The notes: generated from the letters alone by a model not told the origin. Positions 36,681-47,357 are shown, numbered from the stretch's first letter. The stretch is 64,000 bases of DNA from Bacillus sp. MRMR6 (GCF_001940785.1 NZ_MSLS01000012.1:1-64000), one strand, 5' to 3'. Program-made: numbers and translations.

Positions 36681-36709
36681 GCACCTTCATGTTTAAGGAA
36701 GGTGCTTTT
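36681..36709 (+). terminator. Terminator after the HTH gene
   Basis: GCACCTTC (36681-36688) pairs with GAAGGTGC (36698-36705) followed by TTTT. Confidence 0.7.
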
Positions 36710-36762
36710 AAAATTTGCTCCCCATTATCGGCAAATATAAATATGAGAAGAGGATATAAAGA

Positions 36763-36788
36763 AGAAACGTTGTTATACCAACGTTTCT
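36763..36788 (-). terminator. Probable new terminator of tRNA-Arg
   Basis: AGAAACGTTG and CAACGTTTCT form a 10-bp stem just downstream of the tRNA 3' end on the minus strand. The T tract is weak. It would replace the original terminator displaced by integration. Confidence 0.5.
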
Positions 36789-36791
36789 CGT

Positions 36792-36840
36792 ACGTCCCGA
36801 AGAGGATTCGAACCTCCGACCTACAGTTTAGGAAACTGTT
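36792..36840 (-). repeat. Right attachment repeat within tRNA-Arg
   Basis: 49-bp copy identical to 34027-34075, forming the 3' portion of the functional tRNA gene. Confidence 0.9.
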
Positions 36841-36866
36841 GCTCTATCCTGCTGAGCTATCGGGAC
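36793..36866 (-). tRNA. tRNA-Arg (anticodon CCU)
   Basis: On the minus strand the acceptor GTCCCGA pairs with TCGGGAC followed by discriminator G. The D arm has AGCTCAGCAGGATAGAGC; the anticodon arm ACAGT TTCCTAA ACTGT has anticodon CCT; the T arm is GGAGGTTCGAATCCTC. CCA is not encoded. Reads the rare AGG codon. Its 3' part is supplied by the integrated element. Confidence 0.95.
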
Positions 36867-36901
36867 ACAATAAAAATAAAATCAACACACAACTTGAAAA
36901 T

Positions 36902-37170
36902 CCCGTCCTGACCTCAGAAAGAGTATTCAAGATGCAACTCGGTCAGTACGCTGTAGCAATTTCAAGGAAGCATATTCAACGTACAGAGCTATCGGGACAC
37001 GGTTTAAAAATACAATTTTGTGTTTCTTGAAACAATTCCGGTTAATACCCCGTCCTGACCTCAGAAAGAAAAATCAAGATGAAGCTCGGTCAGTACGCTG
37101 TAGCAAACTCGGGAAGCATATTCAGCCGTGCTGAGCTATCGGACACCACTAGAAATTCCCGTCCTGACCT
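36902..37170. repeat. Tandem repeats that carry copies of the tRNA 5' end
   Basis: Two ~99-bp copies (36902-37000 and 37048-37146) and the first 13 bp of a third (37158-37170), each starting CCCGTCCTGACC and containing GGTCAGTACGCTGTAGCA. Both full copies end with GAGCTATCGGGACAC or a one-base variant, which is the start of tRNA-Arg on the other strand. On the minus strand each reads tRNA 5' end, ~85 bp, GGTCAGGACGGG, then a 30-50-bp spacer to the next. The arms CTGACC and GGTCAG can pair. Confidence 0.8.
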
Positions 37171-37249
37171 ATAAAGTCATTTTAGGAACAAATTTAATTA
37201 TAAGGAGATAATGGAAAAAGGTCAACTAATAAATGTCCTAGCCTTAATT

Positions 37250-37957
37250 CTAAACCTGATTTTTTTTGCGAAAGATGATCCAAATGACAAGGCTGAGTAC
37301 GATTAACAAGCCTTCCATTGAAAAAATATAAATTGGATAGGGTCCTAGGAAATCCAATAAACTTCCTGTTTTTGGTTTATGATTTAGAAACATATAGTTG
37401 CCGGTAACGAGCTTATTGATGGCCATAATGATCGGCAGTAGGATATTAAGAAAAATTAGTAGCTTAAGTACGGACCATATGGTTGGTCTATATCCTTTAA
37501 CCCAAGTAAAATATAGGGCTACCCAAATCATCATCAGATGGGTATAAAAGAAATGCACAAACCGAAAATGGGGAAAATCAAAGTGCAGCAATGGAGTGAA
37601 AATCGCTTGTGATGCTCCCAATAAAGCAGTGAATAACAATAATTCATAAATGAAGACTTTTCGGGTCCACAGTAATAGAATAGCTAAGATAAGGCTTATG
37701 CTGCATAATTCCAACGGCAGTGCATGACTGATATGCCAAATCCCTATTTTTATCATCCACAAATGATAAACTACCTCGATGATTAGAAGCGATAGTGCTA
37801 CTCCTATTTCAATTCGTCGCCAATCTTTGCATTTTAATCGTTCTTTTAACAAAAAAAGGAATAATGAACCAATGAAAAGTAAGGCAATCATTATAAAATG
37901 GCTTACTGAAAACATCACAAAAGTATAATTCTGACTGCTGCCGCTAAACCATTCCAC
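37250..37957 (-). CDS. TIGR02206-type (YwaF-like) membrane protein
   Basis: 235 residues with about seven hydrophobic segments and the family look of YwaF/TMEM164-like proteins: SHFIMIALLFIGSLF at the start, LPLELCSISLILAILLL in the middle, HFFYTHLMMIWVALYFTWV, and the conserved near-C-terminal LLDFLGPYPIYIFSMEG. GTG 37957 is favoured by GAGGTGA upstream; GTG 37966 would add three residues. Function unknown in bacteria. Confidence 0.85.
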   Translation of the reverse strand: MEWFSGSSQNYTFVMFSVSHFIMIALLFIGSLFLFLLKERLKCKDWRRIEIGVALSLLIIEVVYHLWMIKIGIWHISHALPLELCSISLILAILLLWTRKVFIYELLLFTALLGASQAIFTPLLHFDFPHFRFVHFFYTHLMMIWVALYFTWVKGYRPTIWSVLKLLIFLNILLPIIMAINKLVTGNYMFLNHKPKTGSLLDFLGPYPIYIFSMEGLLIVLSLVIWIIFRKKNQV

Positions 37958-38162
37958 ATTAATCACCTCACCTTGTCTCTACTATAAATATGCTGAAATC
38001 TACATATTTACTATTATACTAAAGATTTTATTTGATTTTCCGTAATTGCTTCATAAAAGCAGACTTTTACAAGAATAGGTTTTTTCTACCTAATATAAGC
38101 CCTGTTTTTTATGATATAATAGTTTGTCGAAGATACTCGAAATGATGAACATGGAGGTCATT

Positions 38163-40772
38163 ATGGCTGCTTATACGCCGATGATACAGCAATACTTAAC
38201 CGTAAAGGCAGATTATCAAGATGCTTTTTTATTTTTTCGCCTTGGCGATTTCTATGAAATGTTTTTTGACGATGCCATCAAAGCTTCACAAGAATTAGAG
38301 ATTACCTTAACGAGCCGTGAAGGTGGAACCGAAGAACGAATTCCGATGTGCGGTGTACCCCACCATTCAGCTCCTAATTATATTGAACAGCTGATTTCAA
38401 AAGGCTACAAAGTGGCGATATGCGAGCAAATGGAAGACGCCAAATTGACAAAAGGAATGGTTAGACGGGAAGTTGTTCAGTTGATTACCCCTGGAACTGT
38501 AATGGAAGGAAAAGGGTTATCAGAAAAAGAGAATAATTATATAGCCTCGATTACACAATTTGATGATGAGACCTATGGTTTTGCTTATAACGACATTTCT
38601 ACTGGTGAAAGTCAGGTAACATTACTATCTAGTAATGTTGAAGAAGTGCTGAATGAGCTTGCGGTCCTCGGTGCGAAGGAAGTAGTTGTCGCTGGCAGCT
38701 TTGACACTAGCTTGCAAAAGAAGATGAAGGAACGCGATGTTCTCGCGATTTCGATTGAAGATAATAGTTCGGTAGAAAGTAATTTTTCACATCTATTAGC
38801 AGATCTAAACCAGGATAAATTGAAGCAGACGGCAGCAAGGCTATTAAATTATTTATACAGATCTCAAAAAAGAAGCCTTGACCATCTTCAACCGGTGACC
38901 ACCTATCAAATACACCAGTTTATGAAGATTGATTATTATTCAAAACGCAACCTGGAATTAACTGAAACGATCCGCTCAAAGGGGAAAAAAGGTTCATTAC
39001 TATGGCTGCTTGATGAAACGATGACGGCAATGGGCGGCAGAATGCTAAAGCATTGGATTGACCGTCCGCTGATTACACGTGAAATTATTGAGTCCCGCCA
39101 TAAGCTGGTCGAGATTTTAATGAGCCATTATTTTGAGCGTCAGGAGCTCCGTGAAAAATTAAGGGAAGTCTACGATTTAGAACGGTTAGCCGGCCGGGTG
39201 GCTTTCGGTAACGTGAACGCTCGTGACTTAGTTCAATTAAAGCGCTCCTTAATTCAAATTCCTTTTTTAAAACAAATTCTTGAAAACATGCAAAACGAAG
39301 AGATCAATAAAATGGCTGAGCTTCTTGATCCTTGTGAAGAAATTACCGATTTGCTTGAGCAGGCAATTGTGGACAATCCTCCGCTTTCATTAAAAGATGG
39401 AAATATGATCCGTGACAGCTATAATGCTCAATTGGATCAATATCGCGATGCAAGCCGCAACGGTAAAACGTGGATTGCCCAGCTTGAGCGTGAGGAACGG
39501 GAGAAAACAGGAATTAAATCGTTAAAGATCGGCTATAACCGTGTGTTTGGTTATTATATAGAAGTAACTCGTGCGAATCTGCATCTGTTAACAGAAGGGC
39601 AGTATGAAAGAAAGCAAACCTTAACGAATGCTGAACGTTTTGTCACTCCGGAGTTAAAGGAAAAAGAAGCGTTAATTTTACAAGCAGAAGAAAAATGCGG
39701 TGAGCTCGAATATGAGTTATTTACTGAAATTCGTGAAATCGTGAAGGAACAAATTCCGCGACTACAAGCGTTAGCGAAAACCGTTAGTGAGCTTGATGTC
39801 CTTCAATGCTTTGCACAAGTGAGTGAAGACCGTCGTTATGTAAAACCGCAGTTTTCTGATGAGCGACGAGTGGTCATCAAGGATGGCAGACATCCTGTAG
39901 TTGAAAAGGTCCTCAACACGCAGGAATATGTCCCAAATGACTGTTATATGGATAGCGACCGAGAAGTGTTGCTGATTACGGGTCCAAACATGTCGGGTAA
40001 AAGTACGTATATGCGCCAAATTGCCCTAACAGCGATACTTGCGCAAATCGGCTGTTATGTACCGGCAAAAGAAGCGGTTCTGCCGATTTTTGATCAGGTG
40101 TTTACTCGGATTGGTGCTGCCGATGATCTGATTTCAGGTCAAAGTACGTTCATGGTGGAAATGCTCGAAGCAAATAACGCCATTACCAATGCCACTCAAA
40201 ACAGCTTAATCCTTTTTGATGAAATAGGCCGTGGAACTTCTACCTATGATGGAATGGCACTTGCACAGGCGATTATTGAATACATTCATACTCGTATTGG
40301 TGCGAAAACACTTTTCTCTACACATTATCATGAACTAACTGTTCTTGAGGCTGACTTGTTAAAGCTGAAAAACATTCACGTAAGTGCGATTGAGCATAAT
40401 GGAAATGTGGTTTTTCTTCATAAAATTAAAGAAGGTCCGGCAGATAAGAGCTACGGAATTCATGTTGCCCAGCTCGCTGAATTGCCAAGTGACTTGATTC
40501 AACGTGCGAAAGAAATATTGTCCGCACTTGAGCAGACGGATGTTCAGAGTGTACCAGTTAACGCTGAGGTTGTTCAGGAATCTGTGGAACCTGAAGCAGA
40601 GAAACCAGCCCAGCTGTCTTTCTTTGATGAACCCCAGGATACAAAAAAACCTGACCTGTCCTCTAAGGAAAAGCGTGTAATAGATAAAATGAAGCAGCTT
40701 GATATTTTGGATTTAACACCGCTTCAGGCGATTAATATCTTGTATGAGCTACAGAAGAAGTTAAAAAACTAG
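38163..40772 (+). CDS. mutS: DNA mismatch repair protein MutS
   Basis: 869 residues from ATG 38163 (GGAGG five bases upstream; earlier in-frame starts at 38124 and 38151 are less likely). Recognises mismatches and acts as an ATP-driven sliding clamp. N-terminal mismatch-binding [15 protein letters not shown] with Phe-x-Glu, connector and clamp domains, ATPase with [41 protein letters not shown] and FSTHYHEL. The C-terminal helix-hairpin-helix tail is intact. In operon with mutL, 13 bp apart. Confidence 0.97.
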   Translation: MAAYTPMIQQYLTVKADYQDAFLFFRLGDFYEMFFDDAIKASQELEITLTSREGGTEERIPMCGVPHHSAPNYIEQLISKGYKVAICEQMEDAKLTKGMVRREVVQLITPGTVMEGKGLSEKENNYIASITQFDDETYGFAYNDISTGESQVTLLSSNVEEVLNELAVLGAKEVVVAGSFDTSLQKKMKERDVLAISIEDNSSVESNFSHLLADLNQDKLKQTAARLLNYLYRSQKRSLDHLQPVTTYQIHQFMKIDYYSKRNLELTETIRSKGKKGSLLWLLDETMTAMGGRMLKHWIDRPLITREIIESRHKLVEILMSHYFERQELREKLREVYDLERLAGRVAFGNVNARDLVQLKRSLIQIPFLKQILENMQNEEINKMAELLDPCEEITDLLEQAIVDNPPLSLKDGNMIRDSYNAQLDQYRDASRNGKTWIAQLEREEREKTGIKSLKIGYNRVFGYYIEVTRANLHLLTEGQYERKQTLTNAERFVTPELKEKEALILQAEEKCGELEYELFTEIREIVKEQIPRLQALAKTVSELDVLQCFAQVSEDRRYVKPQFSDERRVVIKDGRHPVVEKVLNTQEYVPNDCYMDSDREVLLITGPNMSGKSTYMRQIALTAILAQIGCYVPAKEAVLPIFDQVFTRIGAADDLISGQSTFMVEMLEANNAITNATQNSLILFDEIGRGTSTYDGMALAQAIIEYIHTRIGAKTLFSTHYHELTVLEADLLKLKNIHVSAIEHNGNVVFLHKIKEGPADKSYGIHVAQLAELPSDLIQRAKEILSALEQTDVQSVPVNAEVVQESVEPEAEKPAQLSFFDEPQDTKKPDLSSKEKRVIDKMKQLDILDLTPLQAINILYELQKKLKN

Positions 40773-40785
40773 GTGGTGAACGCGA

Positions 40786-42648
40786 ATGGGGAAGATTATC
40801 CAATTAGATGATGCGCTCTCAAATAAAATTGCTGCCGGAGAGGTAGTCGAACGGCCAGCATCTGTCGTGAAAGAGATAGTAGAAAACGCGATTGATGCTG
40901 GCAGTACGGTCATTGAAATTGAGGTTGAAGAAGCGGGACTTGCTAAAATCCGGATAACCGATAATGGAAATGGGATTGAGGAAGAGGATGTGCTCATCGC
41001 TTTTCAGAGACATGCAACCTCGAAAATCAAGGATGAAAATGACTTGTTCCGCATTCGAACTCTAGGTTTCCGTGGCGAGGCTTTACCTAGTATCGCGTCT
41101 GTTTCCAGACTGGAAATGAAAACCTCAACCGGAGATGGTGCCGGTAATCGGGTGGTCATTGAAGGCGGTAAGGTTATTGTATTTGAAAAAGCTTCGAGCA
41201 GAAGAGGAACGGATATTACGATTACAGACCTTTTCTTTAACACGCCAGCACGCTTAAAATATATGAAAACCATTCATACGGAGCTTGGAAATATTACCGA
41301 TGTCGTGAACCGGCTTGCCCTTTCTCATCCAGAAGTCGCCTTTCGTCTGATTCATAATGAGCGAAAGCTGCTTCAAACCAATGGGAATGGCGATGTCCGC
41401 CAGGTGCTTGCCTCGATTTATGGAATGAGCATTGCGAAACAGCTTGTACCGATTTCGGGAAGCTCACTAGATTATAAAATAAGCGGATATGCCTCAATGC
41501 CTGAAGTGACTCGTGCATCGAGAAATTATATTTCAACTATGATTAATGGTAGGTTTATTAAAAATTATGCACTGGCTAAAGCGATTCAGGAAGGGTACCA
41601 TACCTTGCTGCCGATTGGCAGATTTCCGCTTGTGCTTCTAAATATTGAAATGGACCCGTTATTGGTTGATGTTAATGTGCATCCATCGAAAATGGAGGTT
41701 CGGATTAGTAAAGAGGCAGAGCTGAACGATCTTGTAACTAGGATTTTGAAAGAGGCTTTTAAATCGAAGGTACTGATTCCAACTGCTTATAATGTTGAGA
41801 AGAAAGAGGCTCAAAAGTCAGAGCAGACCAGATTGGTTCTTGACGAGTCTAACAACAGTAAGCCTGTTAAGAACGAGTTTCATTGGGAACCGCCAGTTAC
41901 AGCTACACATGTGAGAGAAGAGCGCACGATTGTACAAACTTCCCATAAAGAAGAAAGTGTGGAACAAGAACCTGTATGGGAATTTACACCTCCTGTGGTT
42001 AAGAAGGAGGAGCCATCATTTGAGGACACCTCTACCAGTGGTGTGACCGAAGAACAAAATGACAGCCGTGTTCCTCGAATGTATCCGATTGGTCAAATGC
42101 ACGGAACCTATATTTTTGCACAAAATGAAAATGGGTTATATATCATTGATCAGCATGCTGCACAAGAGCGTTTAAAGTATGAGTATTTTAGGGAAAAAGT
42201 CGGCGAGGTGTATTCTGAGCTTCAGGAAATGCTTGTGCCGCTAACCTTTGAATACTCAACTGACGAATTTTTAAAAATTAATGAGCACCGAAGTGAATTG
42301 GAGAAGGTTGGGGTTTTCTTAGAGGAGTTTGGGATGAATAGCTTCATTGTCCGCTCACATCCGCAATGGTTCCCAAAAGGCGAGGAGACACAAATTATTG
42401 AGGAAATGATAGAGCAGCTTCTCTTGATGAAAAAGGTTGATATTAAGAAGCTTCGTGAAGAAGCAGCGATAATGATGAGCTGTAAAGCATCGATCAAAGC
42501 CAACCGTCATCTCCGGAACGACGAGATCCAAGCGTTGTTAGATGATTTGCGAAACGCATCTGATCCGTTTACCTGTCCGCATGGCAGGCCCATCATCGCC
42601 CACTACAGCTCCTATGACATGGAAAAAATGTTCAAAAGAGTGATGTAA
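40786..42648 (+). CDS. mutL: DNA mismatch repair protein MutL
   Basis: 620 residues. GHKL ATPase N-terminus ([28 protein letters not shown]) and a C-terminal dimerisation/endonuclease domain with [20 protein letters not shown]-type [12 protein letters not shown] and CPHGRP, i.e. the metal-dependent nicking site found in bacteria without MutH. A long acidic linker (about residues 340-430) joins the two. AGGTGGTG precedes ATG 40786. Confidence 0.96.
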   Translation: MGKIIQLDDALSNKIAAGEVVERPASVVKEIVENAIDAGSTVIEIEVEEAGLAKIRITDNGNGIEEEDVLIAFQRHATSKIKDENDLFRIRTLGFRGEALPSIASVSRLEMKTSTGDGAGNRVVIEGGKVIVFEKASSRRGTDITITDLFFNTPARLKYMKTIHTELGNITDVVNRLALSHPEVAFRLIHNERKLLQTNGNGDVRQVLASIYGMSIAKQLVPISGSSLDYKISGYASMPEVTRASRNYISTMINGRFIKNYALAKAIQEGYHTLLPIGRFPLVLLNIEMDPLLVDVNVHPSKMEVRISKEAELNDLVTRILKEAFKSKVLIPTAYNVEKKEAQKSEQTRLVLDESNNSKPVKNEFHWEPPVTATHVREERTIVQTSHKEESVEQEPVWEFTPPVVKKEEPSFEDTSTSGVTEEQNDSRVPRMYPIGQMHGTYIFAQNENGLYIIDQHAAQERLKYEYFREKVGEVYSELQEMLVPLTFEYSTDEFLKINEHRSELEKVGVFLEEFGMNSFIVRSHPQWFPKGEETQIIEEMIEQLLLMKKVDIKKLREEAAIMMSCKASIKANRHLRNDEIQALLDDLRNASDPFTCPHGRPIIAHYSSYDMEKMFKRVM

Positions 42649-42667
42649 AACATTAGATACAGATTTT

Positions 42668-42695
42668 TAGAGACCTAAATCGGGTCTCTATTTTT
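42668..42695 (+). terminator. Terminator of mutSL
   Basis: TAGAGACC (42668-42675) pairs with GGTCTCTA (42683-42690) followed by TTTTTA. Confidence 0.8.
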
Positions 42696-43010
42696 ATTTG
42701 AAGTTGATTACTGACTAAAACCCCTTCAGGGTAAGAGTTAGAGATTACTTATGAGGGTGATAAGTGATCAGAACACCAGTAAAATAGGGAAAAGGGGTAA
42801 CTTAGAAGGTATATAAAATGACCTGTCTAACAACACTGTATATTTTTGAAAAATAGGTAACTAATAAGATTTTTTTTCGTCTAAATAATAAAGAATAGCG
42901 AAAAATATATTTTCTCATCGCTGTTGTTACATGTTGGCATTAAAAGGTAAACGTGAAATAATATAGATGAGGATTAGGTACAAAGGTCTGTGAAAAAAGG
43001 AGGTGTCTCT
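42696..43010. other. Gap between mutL and the membrane-protein gene
   Basis: About 315 bp with no recognisable gene. Short frames are of at most 20 codons without ribosome sites. Upstream of 43011 there is an AT-rich stretch that could hold a promoter, but I see no box pair I trust. Confidence 0.5.
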
Positions 43011-43463
43011 ATGGTGGTATTTGGCATCTTAAGTTCTTTTTTACCAATAGTTATTATTATTTTTGTGATTGTTTATGCAGTGAAGAATAAAGAAATGGGG
43101 GATGAAGCAGTGATACGCCATCTTTATACCTATTTAGTACTGTTTGCCACGTTGATGATGGTAATCGGCGGAGGGATATCTATTTTTATGGCGAGTGCCG
43201 ATTTAATTAGTCCGCCAAGTTATTACCAAAGTTATGAAGATTATAAACAGATTCGGATAGACGGAAAGATAAGGAATGAGACAGATGCTGATCTCACAGA
43301 AGAGGAACTTCGTTCGGGCTACGAACAAGCGATGAAAGATCATAAGAATCGCGAAAGAGAATCAGCAAAGAACCAACTGATTAAGAGTCTTGGCTTTATT
43401 GTTATCCCGCTGCCGATCTTCCTATATTTTAATAACATGAGAAAGCGCCAGAGTGACATTTAG
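43011..43463 (+). CDS. Membrane protein, unknown
   Basis: 150 residues from ATG 43011; AAGGAGGTG is just upstream. Three hydrophobic segments: residues 3-24, ~42-62 (YLVLFATLMMVIGGGISIFM) and a C-terminal one, with a charged, Glu/Asp-rich loop between the second and third. The RHLYTYLVLFATLMMVIGG stretch recalls DUF5671-type proteins. Single gene with its own terminator. Function unknown. Confidence 0.65.
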   Translation: MVVFGILSSFLPIVIIIFVIVYAVKNKEMGDEAVIRHLYTYLVLFATLMMVIGGGISIFMASADLISPPSYYQSYEDYKQIRIDGKIRNETDADLTEEELRSGYEQAMKDHKNRERESAKNQLIKSLGFIVIPLPIFLYFNNMRKRQSDI

Positions 43464-43470
43464 CGTGAAA

Positions 43471-43502
43471 AGAAAAAGAGTGCAACCAAGCACTCTTTTT
43501 CT
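43471..43502. terminator. Bidirectional terminator
   Basis: AGAAAAAGAGTGC pairs with GCACTCTTTTTCT around AACCAA, between convergent genes. Confidence 0.85.
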
Positions 43503-43509
43503 ATTGAGA

Positions 43510-44517
43510 TTATTTTGTTGCTACTTGAAGTTTTTTGATATATTTAAGTGCTTGTCCAGTTCCAAAGGCAACGGATTCCAATGGGCTAGATGCCAGTTGG
43601 ACAGGTACAAAGATTTCTTTGCTGATCCATTCTTCCATACCATTCATTAGTGCACCGCCGCCTGTAAGTATGACACCACGGTCAACGATATCACCGCTAA
43701 GCTCTGCCGGACAATCCTCAAGAGTGGCACGAATCGCTTCCAAAATATGAAGCAGCGATTCTTTCATGGCCTTTCTAATTTCGTAAGATGAAAGACTAAT
43801 AGTTTTTGGCAAACCTGTTACAAGGTCGCGGCCGCGTACTTCCATAAACATCTCTTCATGGTCTATTAAAGCATAGCCGATTTCCATTTTAACCTTTTCC
43901 GCTGTGCGCTCACCAATTAAAACATTGTATTCTTTCCGTACATGTTGAATAATTTCCTCATCAAACCGGTCGCCGCCAATTTTGATTGAATGGCAGGCAA
44001 CAACACCGCCAAAGGAAATAATCGCAACCTCTGTGTTTCCCCCGCCAATATCAACGACAACATTCGCGACAGGCTCATCTACTGGCAGCCCAGCACCAAT
44101 CGCGGCAGCAACGGGCTCTTCGATTAACTGTATTTTCTTTGCTCCGGCATTTCTAACCGCATCATGGATGGCTCTTCGTTCAACGCTAGTAGAGCCAGAT
44201 GGAGTACAGATGACCACATTCGGTTTGCGAATGGCAAAGCCAAGTTTTTTAGAAGCCTTTCGCATGATATGCTTGAGTAATTCCGTTGTAAGGTCATAGT
44301 CTGCGATTACTCCTTCTTTTAGAGGGCGAACCGCCACAATTTTTTCAGGAGTTTTCCCAATCATTTCTTTTGCCTCGGTCCCTATGGCCACAACGTTTTT
44401 TGTGACGGTGTCAATGGCGACAACAGAAGGCTCATTTAGAGCAATTCCTTTATTTTTACTATATACCAATGTATTTGAAGTTCCTAAATCAATACCGATA
44501 TCAAAAGTAGATAACAT
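43510..44517 (-). CDS. mreBH: MreB-family actin-like protein (MreBH type)
   Basis: 335 residues. Bacterial actin that guides cell-wall synthesis; B. subtilis MreBH has the same length. Actin-fold motifs: [13 protein letters not shown] (phosphate 1), [19 protein letters not shown] (phosphate 2), and [16 protein letters not shown] (adenosine). GGTGAAAA before the ATG. Stands alone rather than in mreBCD, which supports MreBH over MreB. MreBH in B. subtilis is known to direct the hydrolase LytE. Confidence 0.9.
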   Translation of the reverse strand: MLSTFDIGIDLGTSNTLVYSKNKGIALNEPSVVAIDTVTKNVVAIGTEAKEMIGKTPEKIVAVRPLKEGVIADYDLTTELLKHIMRKASKKLGFAIRKPNVVICTPSGSTSVERRAIHDAVRNAGAKKIQLIEEPVAAAIGAGLPVDEPVANVVVDIGGGNTEVAIISFGGVVACHSIKIGGDRFDEEIIQHVRKEYNVLIGERTAEKVKMEIGYALIDHEEMFMEVRGRDLVTGLPKTISLSSYEIRKAMKESLLHILEAIRATLEDCPAELSGDIVDRGVILTGGGALMNGMEEWISKEIFVPVQLASSPLESVAFGTGQALKYIKKLQVATK

Positions 44518-44898
44518 TTTTTCACCTTTTTCTCCTATTTTTCAACAAAATAAGCTACGATTTAGAGTACCACGAATATGGGGTATAGGGGTGAATGTAA
44601 ATGAAACGTTATGGTAATGTAATAGTTTACTATAAATTTTTTGTGGTTGTTACGGGAACGTTATCAAAATGTAACCTTTCAAGAAATATTTCTCGGAAAT
44701 AACAAAAAACTTCCATCAGTGGGGATCTTACTGCCCGTTAATGCGGGATAAATATAATTTTCCTATTCTATATGCATAGAATAGAATTTTTTTGTTAATA
44801 CTTGTTTGATGTTCAACTGCTTTTTAAAATTGTGTTACGATAACGGTGTGAACGGTGATCCAAGTATCACCAGAAACTGAATTTGCAAATAAGGCAGT
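44518..44898. other. Gap between mreBH and miaA
   Basis: About 380 bp without a gene. It contains a terminator-like hairpin (44763-44793): CTATTCTA, loop TATGCA, TAGAATAG, then a T run. A smaller stem CCCG TTAATG CGGG lies at about 44730-44750. Both may belong to a short leader before miaA. Confidence 0.55.
44763..44793 (+). terminator. Terminator-like hairpin upstream of miaA
   Basis: Stem CTATTCTA and TAGAATAG with a run of seven T. No gene is seen directly upstream on the plus strand, so it might attenuate a leader transcript or end an unknown small RNA. Confidence 0.5.
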
Positions 44899-45864
44899 GT
44901 GAAAATATTGGAATCAAAACAGAAATTATTAGTTATAATCGGCCCAACAGCAGTAGGAAAAACAAAGCTAAGCATCGAGCTGGCGAAGAAGTATAATGGT
45001 GAAATTATTAGTGGTGATTCGATGCAAATTTACCGCGAAATGGATATAGGTACTGCCAAAATAAAGATTGAAGAAATGGAAGGAGTACCACATCACTTAA
45101 TAGACATTAAAGACCCTGACGAGAGTTTTTCCGTTGCAGAATTTCAACAGCTTGTCCGAGCAAAAATAAACGAAATTGCCTTAAAAGGTAAATTGCCCAT
45201 TATTGTTGGCGGTACGGGGCTTTATATTCAATCAGTCATTTATGATTATCATTTTTCCGAGGCAACTGCCGATGATACTTTTCGGATCGAGTTAGAAGCG
45301 CGTGCGAAAGTGATTGGCAATGAGGCATTACATAAGGAATTAACAAGGCTAGACCCAGTCAGTGCAGCGCAAATTCACCCCAATAATGTAAGGAGGGTCA
45401 TAAGAGCACTTGAAATTTTTCACTGTACTGGTAAGATGATGAGTGAATATCAAAAAGAGCAAGAGCCTGATTTACTTTATCAAACAGCTCTCATTGGATT
45501 AACCATGGAGAGGGAAAAATTGTACGAACGAATCAACCTCCGCGTTAAGTTGATGATGGACGAAGGACTTCTAGATGAGGTACGCCGATTGTACGATCGC
45601 GGCTTGCGTGATTGTCAAAGTATCCAAGCGATCGGATATAAAGAAGTGTATGAATTCTTTGAAGGCAAGGTCAGCCTTGAAGATGCCGTAGAAAACTTAA
45701 AACAGAATTCACGGCGTTATGCAAAGAGGCAATTAACTTGGTTCAGAAACAAAATGGATGTACAATGGTTTGATATGGCAGATGTGCCAAATTTGTCAAA
45801 AAAAATAACGGAAATTTCTCAATATGTTGAAGGAAAGCTCCAAGTAAAATCGAATACATATTAG
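44899..45864 (+). CDS. miaA: tRNA dimethylallyltransferase
   Basis: 321 residues. Adds an isopentenyl group to A37 of tRNAs that read UNN codons. P-loop [35 protein letters not shown], and C-terminal [10 protein letters not shown]. Start GTG 44899 with AAGG nearby; a TTG at 44908 is possible. 25 bp before hfq, as in B. subtilis. Confidence 0.95.
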   Translation: MKILESKQKLLVIIGPTAVGKTKLSIELAKKYNGEIISGDSMQIYREMDIGTAKIKIEEMEGVPHHLIDIKDPDESFSVAEFQQLVRAKINEIALKGKLPIIVGGTGLYIQSVIYDYHFSEATADDTFRIELEARAKVIGNEALHKELTRLDPVSAAQIHPNNVRRVIRALEIFHCTGKMMSEYQKEQEPDLLYQTALIGLTMEREKLYERINLRVKLMMDEGLLDEVRRLYDRGLRDCQSIQAIGYKEVYEFFEGKVSLEDAVENLKQNSRRYAKRQLTWFRNKMDVQWFDMADVPNLSKKITEISQYVEGKLQVKSNTY

Positions 45865-45889
45865 TAGAGATAAAAGAGGAGGATATACA

Positions 45890-46123
45890 ATGAAAACCAC
45901 CATCAATATTCAAGACCAATTCTTAAACCAATGTCGCAAGGATAACACGCATGTAACGGTATTTTTGTTAAATGGATTCCAGTTGAGAGGCCAAATTAAG
46001 GGCTTTGATAACTTTACTGTTCTTTTTGAATCTGAAGGGAAGCAGCAGTTAGTATACAAGCATGCCATTTCGACGTTTGCGCCGCAAAGAAATGTTCAGC
46101 TTGATCTAGATGCTAATAACTAA
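45890..46123 (+). CDS. hfq: RNA-binding protein Hfq
   Basis: 77 residues, hexameric Sm-like RNA chaperone. Sm1 ([22 protein letters not shown]) and Sm2 ([10 protein letters not shown]) are complete. GAGGAGG before the ATG. Same miaA-hfq order as in many bacteria. Confidence 0.97.
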   Translation: MKTTINIQDQFLNQCRKDNTHVTVFLLNGFQLRGQIKGFDNFTVLFESEGKQQLVYKHAISTFAPQRNVQLDLDANN

Positions 46124-46139
46124 TCCATAAAATAAATTC

Positions 46140-46168
46140 GAGCTCCTTTTAGGGGCTCTTTTTTATTT
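46140..46168 (+). terminator. Terminator of miaA-hfq
   Basis: GAGCTCC pairs with GGGGCTC (one G-T pair) followed by TTTTTT. Confidence 0.8.
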
Positions 46169-46362
46169 TTATAATGAAATACAGACTGGGTGAATACATA
46201 TATAGAATGAAGGGTGTTTGTTTGGAATGCTGTAAAGTTGGACACGAGCATATGGGAGTAAGTGTCCTAATTGATGTTTAAACTGCGTAAAAACCTAGAG
46301 TTCTAGGTAGCCATAATCAGGCTTCAACACGAATATCGCTGGCAGAATGAGAGGTGAAAGCT

Positions 46363-47310
46363 TTGGATCAACCGATTCGTATGAAAAGTAACGGCCAAAT
46401 AAGCGTCGTCCTCAACTCGCAAAAAAAGAAGTCGTTAGCTAAGGACTTGCCCAAACCACAAGTTGTTCCAAAGGATATTCCCCCTGAGCACTCGGCTCTA
46501 AAGGAAATCGAAGAAGAGCTTGGGGCACTAGTTGGAATGGAAGAAATGAAACGAATGATAAAAGAAATTTACGCATGGATTTTTGTAAATAAAAAAAGAG
46601 AAGAAATGGGGTTAAAAACGAGAAAACAAGCACTTCATATGATGTTTAAAGGCAATCCGGGAACAGGGAAAACAACGGTAGCCAGATTGATCGGGAAGCT
46701 TTTCTTAAAAATGAATGTTTTATCAAAAGGGCATTTAATTGAAGCGGAACGAGCGGATCTTGTTGGAGAATATATTGGCCACACTGCGCAAAAGACGAGA
46801 GACTTAATTAAAAAGGCACAAGGGGGAATCCTCTTCGTTGACGAAGCTTACTCACTAGGACGAGGGGGAGAAAAGGATTTTGGCAAGGAGGCAATTGATA
46901 CGCTGGTCAAGCATATGGAGGATAAACAGCATGAGTTCATTTTAATTCTTGCTGGATATTCTCGAGAAATGGACTATTTTCTCACTTTAAACCCTGGGCT
47001 CCACTCCCGATTTCCTCTAGTGATCGACTTTCCAGATTACGATATTGAACAGTTGATGGATATTGCGGGTAGGATGCTGGTGGAAAGAGAATATGCCTTG
47101 AGTCATGAGGCGGAGAAAAAACTAAAGGATCATTTGATTTGGGTTAAAGCAGTCCTAAGTCCAACCAGCTTTTCAAATGGCCGTTATGTCCGAAATATCA
47201 TTGAGAAAACAATTCGCTCTCAAGCGATGCGTCTGTTAATGCTGAATAGTTATGACCGTCACGAACTGATGACCCTCAGGAGCAATGATTTAGTTTTTGA
47301 GGAGGATTAA
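46363..47310 (+). CDS. spoVK: Stage V sporulation protein K
   Basis: 315 residues from TTG 46363 with GAGGTGA upstream; GTG 46354 overlaps that site. CbxX/CfqX-type AAA+ ATPase: GNPGTGKTTVARLIG (Walker A), ILFVDEAYSLGRGG (Walker B), LAGYSREMDYFLTLNPGLHSRFP (sensor/arginine finger). The stretch KGHLIEAERADLVGEYIGHTA matches B. subtilis SpoVK. Needed for spore maturation, expressed in the mother cell, so the host is a spore-former. Confidence 0.95.
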   Translation: MDQPIRMKSNGQISVVLNSQKKKSLAKDLPKPQVVPKDIPPEHSALKEIEEELGALVGMEEMKRMIKEIYAWIFVNKKREEMGLKTRKQALHMMFKGNPGTGKTTVARLIGKLFLKMNVLSKGHLIEAERADLVGEYIGHTAQKTRDLIKKAQGGILFVDEAYSLGRGGEKDFGKEAIDTLVKHMEDKQHEFILILAGYSREMDYFLTLNPGLHSRFPLVIDFPDYDIEQLMDIAGRMLVEREYALSHEAEKKLKDHLIWVKAVLSPTSFSNGRYVRNIIEKTIRSQAMRLLMLNSYDRHELMTLRSNDLVFEED

Positions 47311-47312
47311 AT

Positions 47313-47349
47313 AAAAAATCGGCGAGCCTTCTCGAATCGCCGATTTTTT
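47313..47349. terminator. Bidirectional terminator
   Basis: AAAAAATCGGCGA pairs with TCGCCGATTTTTT between spoVK and the convergent membrane-protein gene. Confidence 0.9.
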
Positions 47350-47357
47350 CATGAAAT

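Larger units (their letters stand above)
34027..36840. mobile_element. Remnant integrative element in tRNA-Arg(CCU)
   Basis: The 2.8-kb segment is bounded by a 49-bp perfect direct repeat (34027-34075 and 36792-36840) that covers the 3' two-thirds of tRNA-Arg. The right copy belongs to the intact tRNA; the left copy sits beside a proper terminator, as expected for the old tRNA end. The element carries a frameshifted yolD-like gene, an unknown minus-strand gene, a long non-coding stretch and a phage-type HTH gene. No integrase is visible, so it is probably a deletion remnant or a satellite that used a helper. Confidence 0.8.

Noticed and set aside
36659-37030. Plus-strand open frame over the tRNA gene
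   Set aside because: It crosses the tRNA and the repeats on the opposite strand and has no ribosome site.
43982-44299. Plus-strand frame opposite mreBH
   Set aside because: Shadow of the conserved mreBH coding sequence, no ribosome site.
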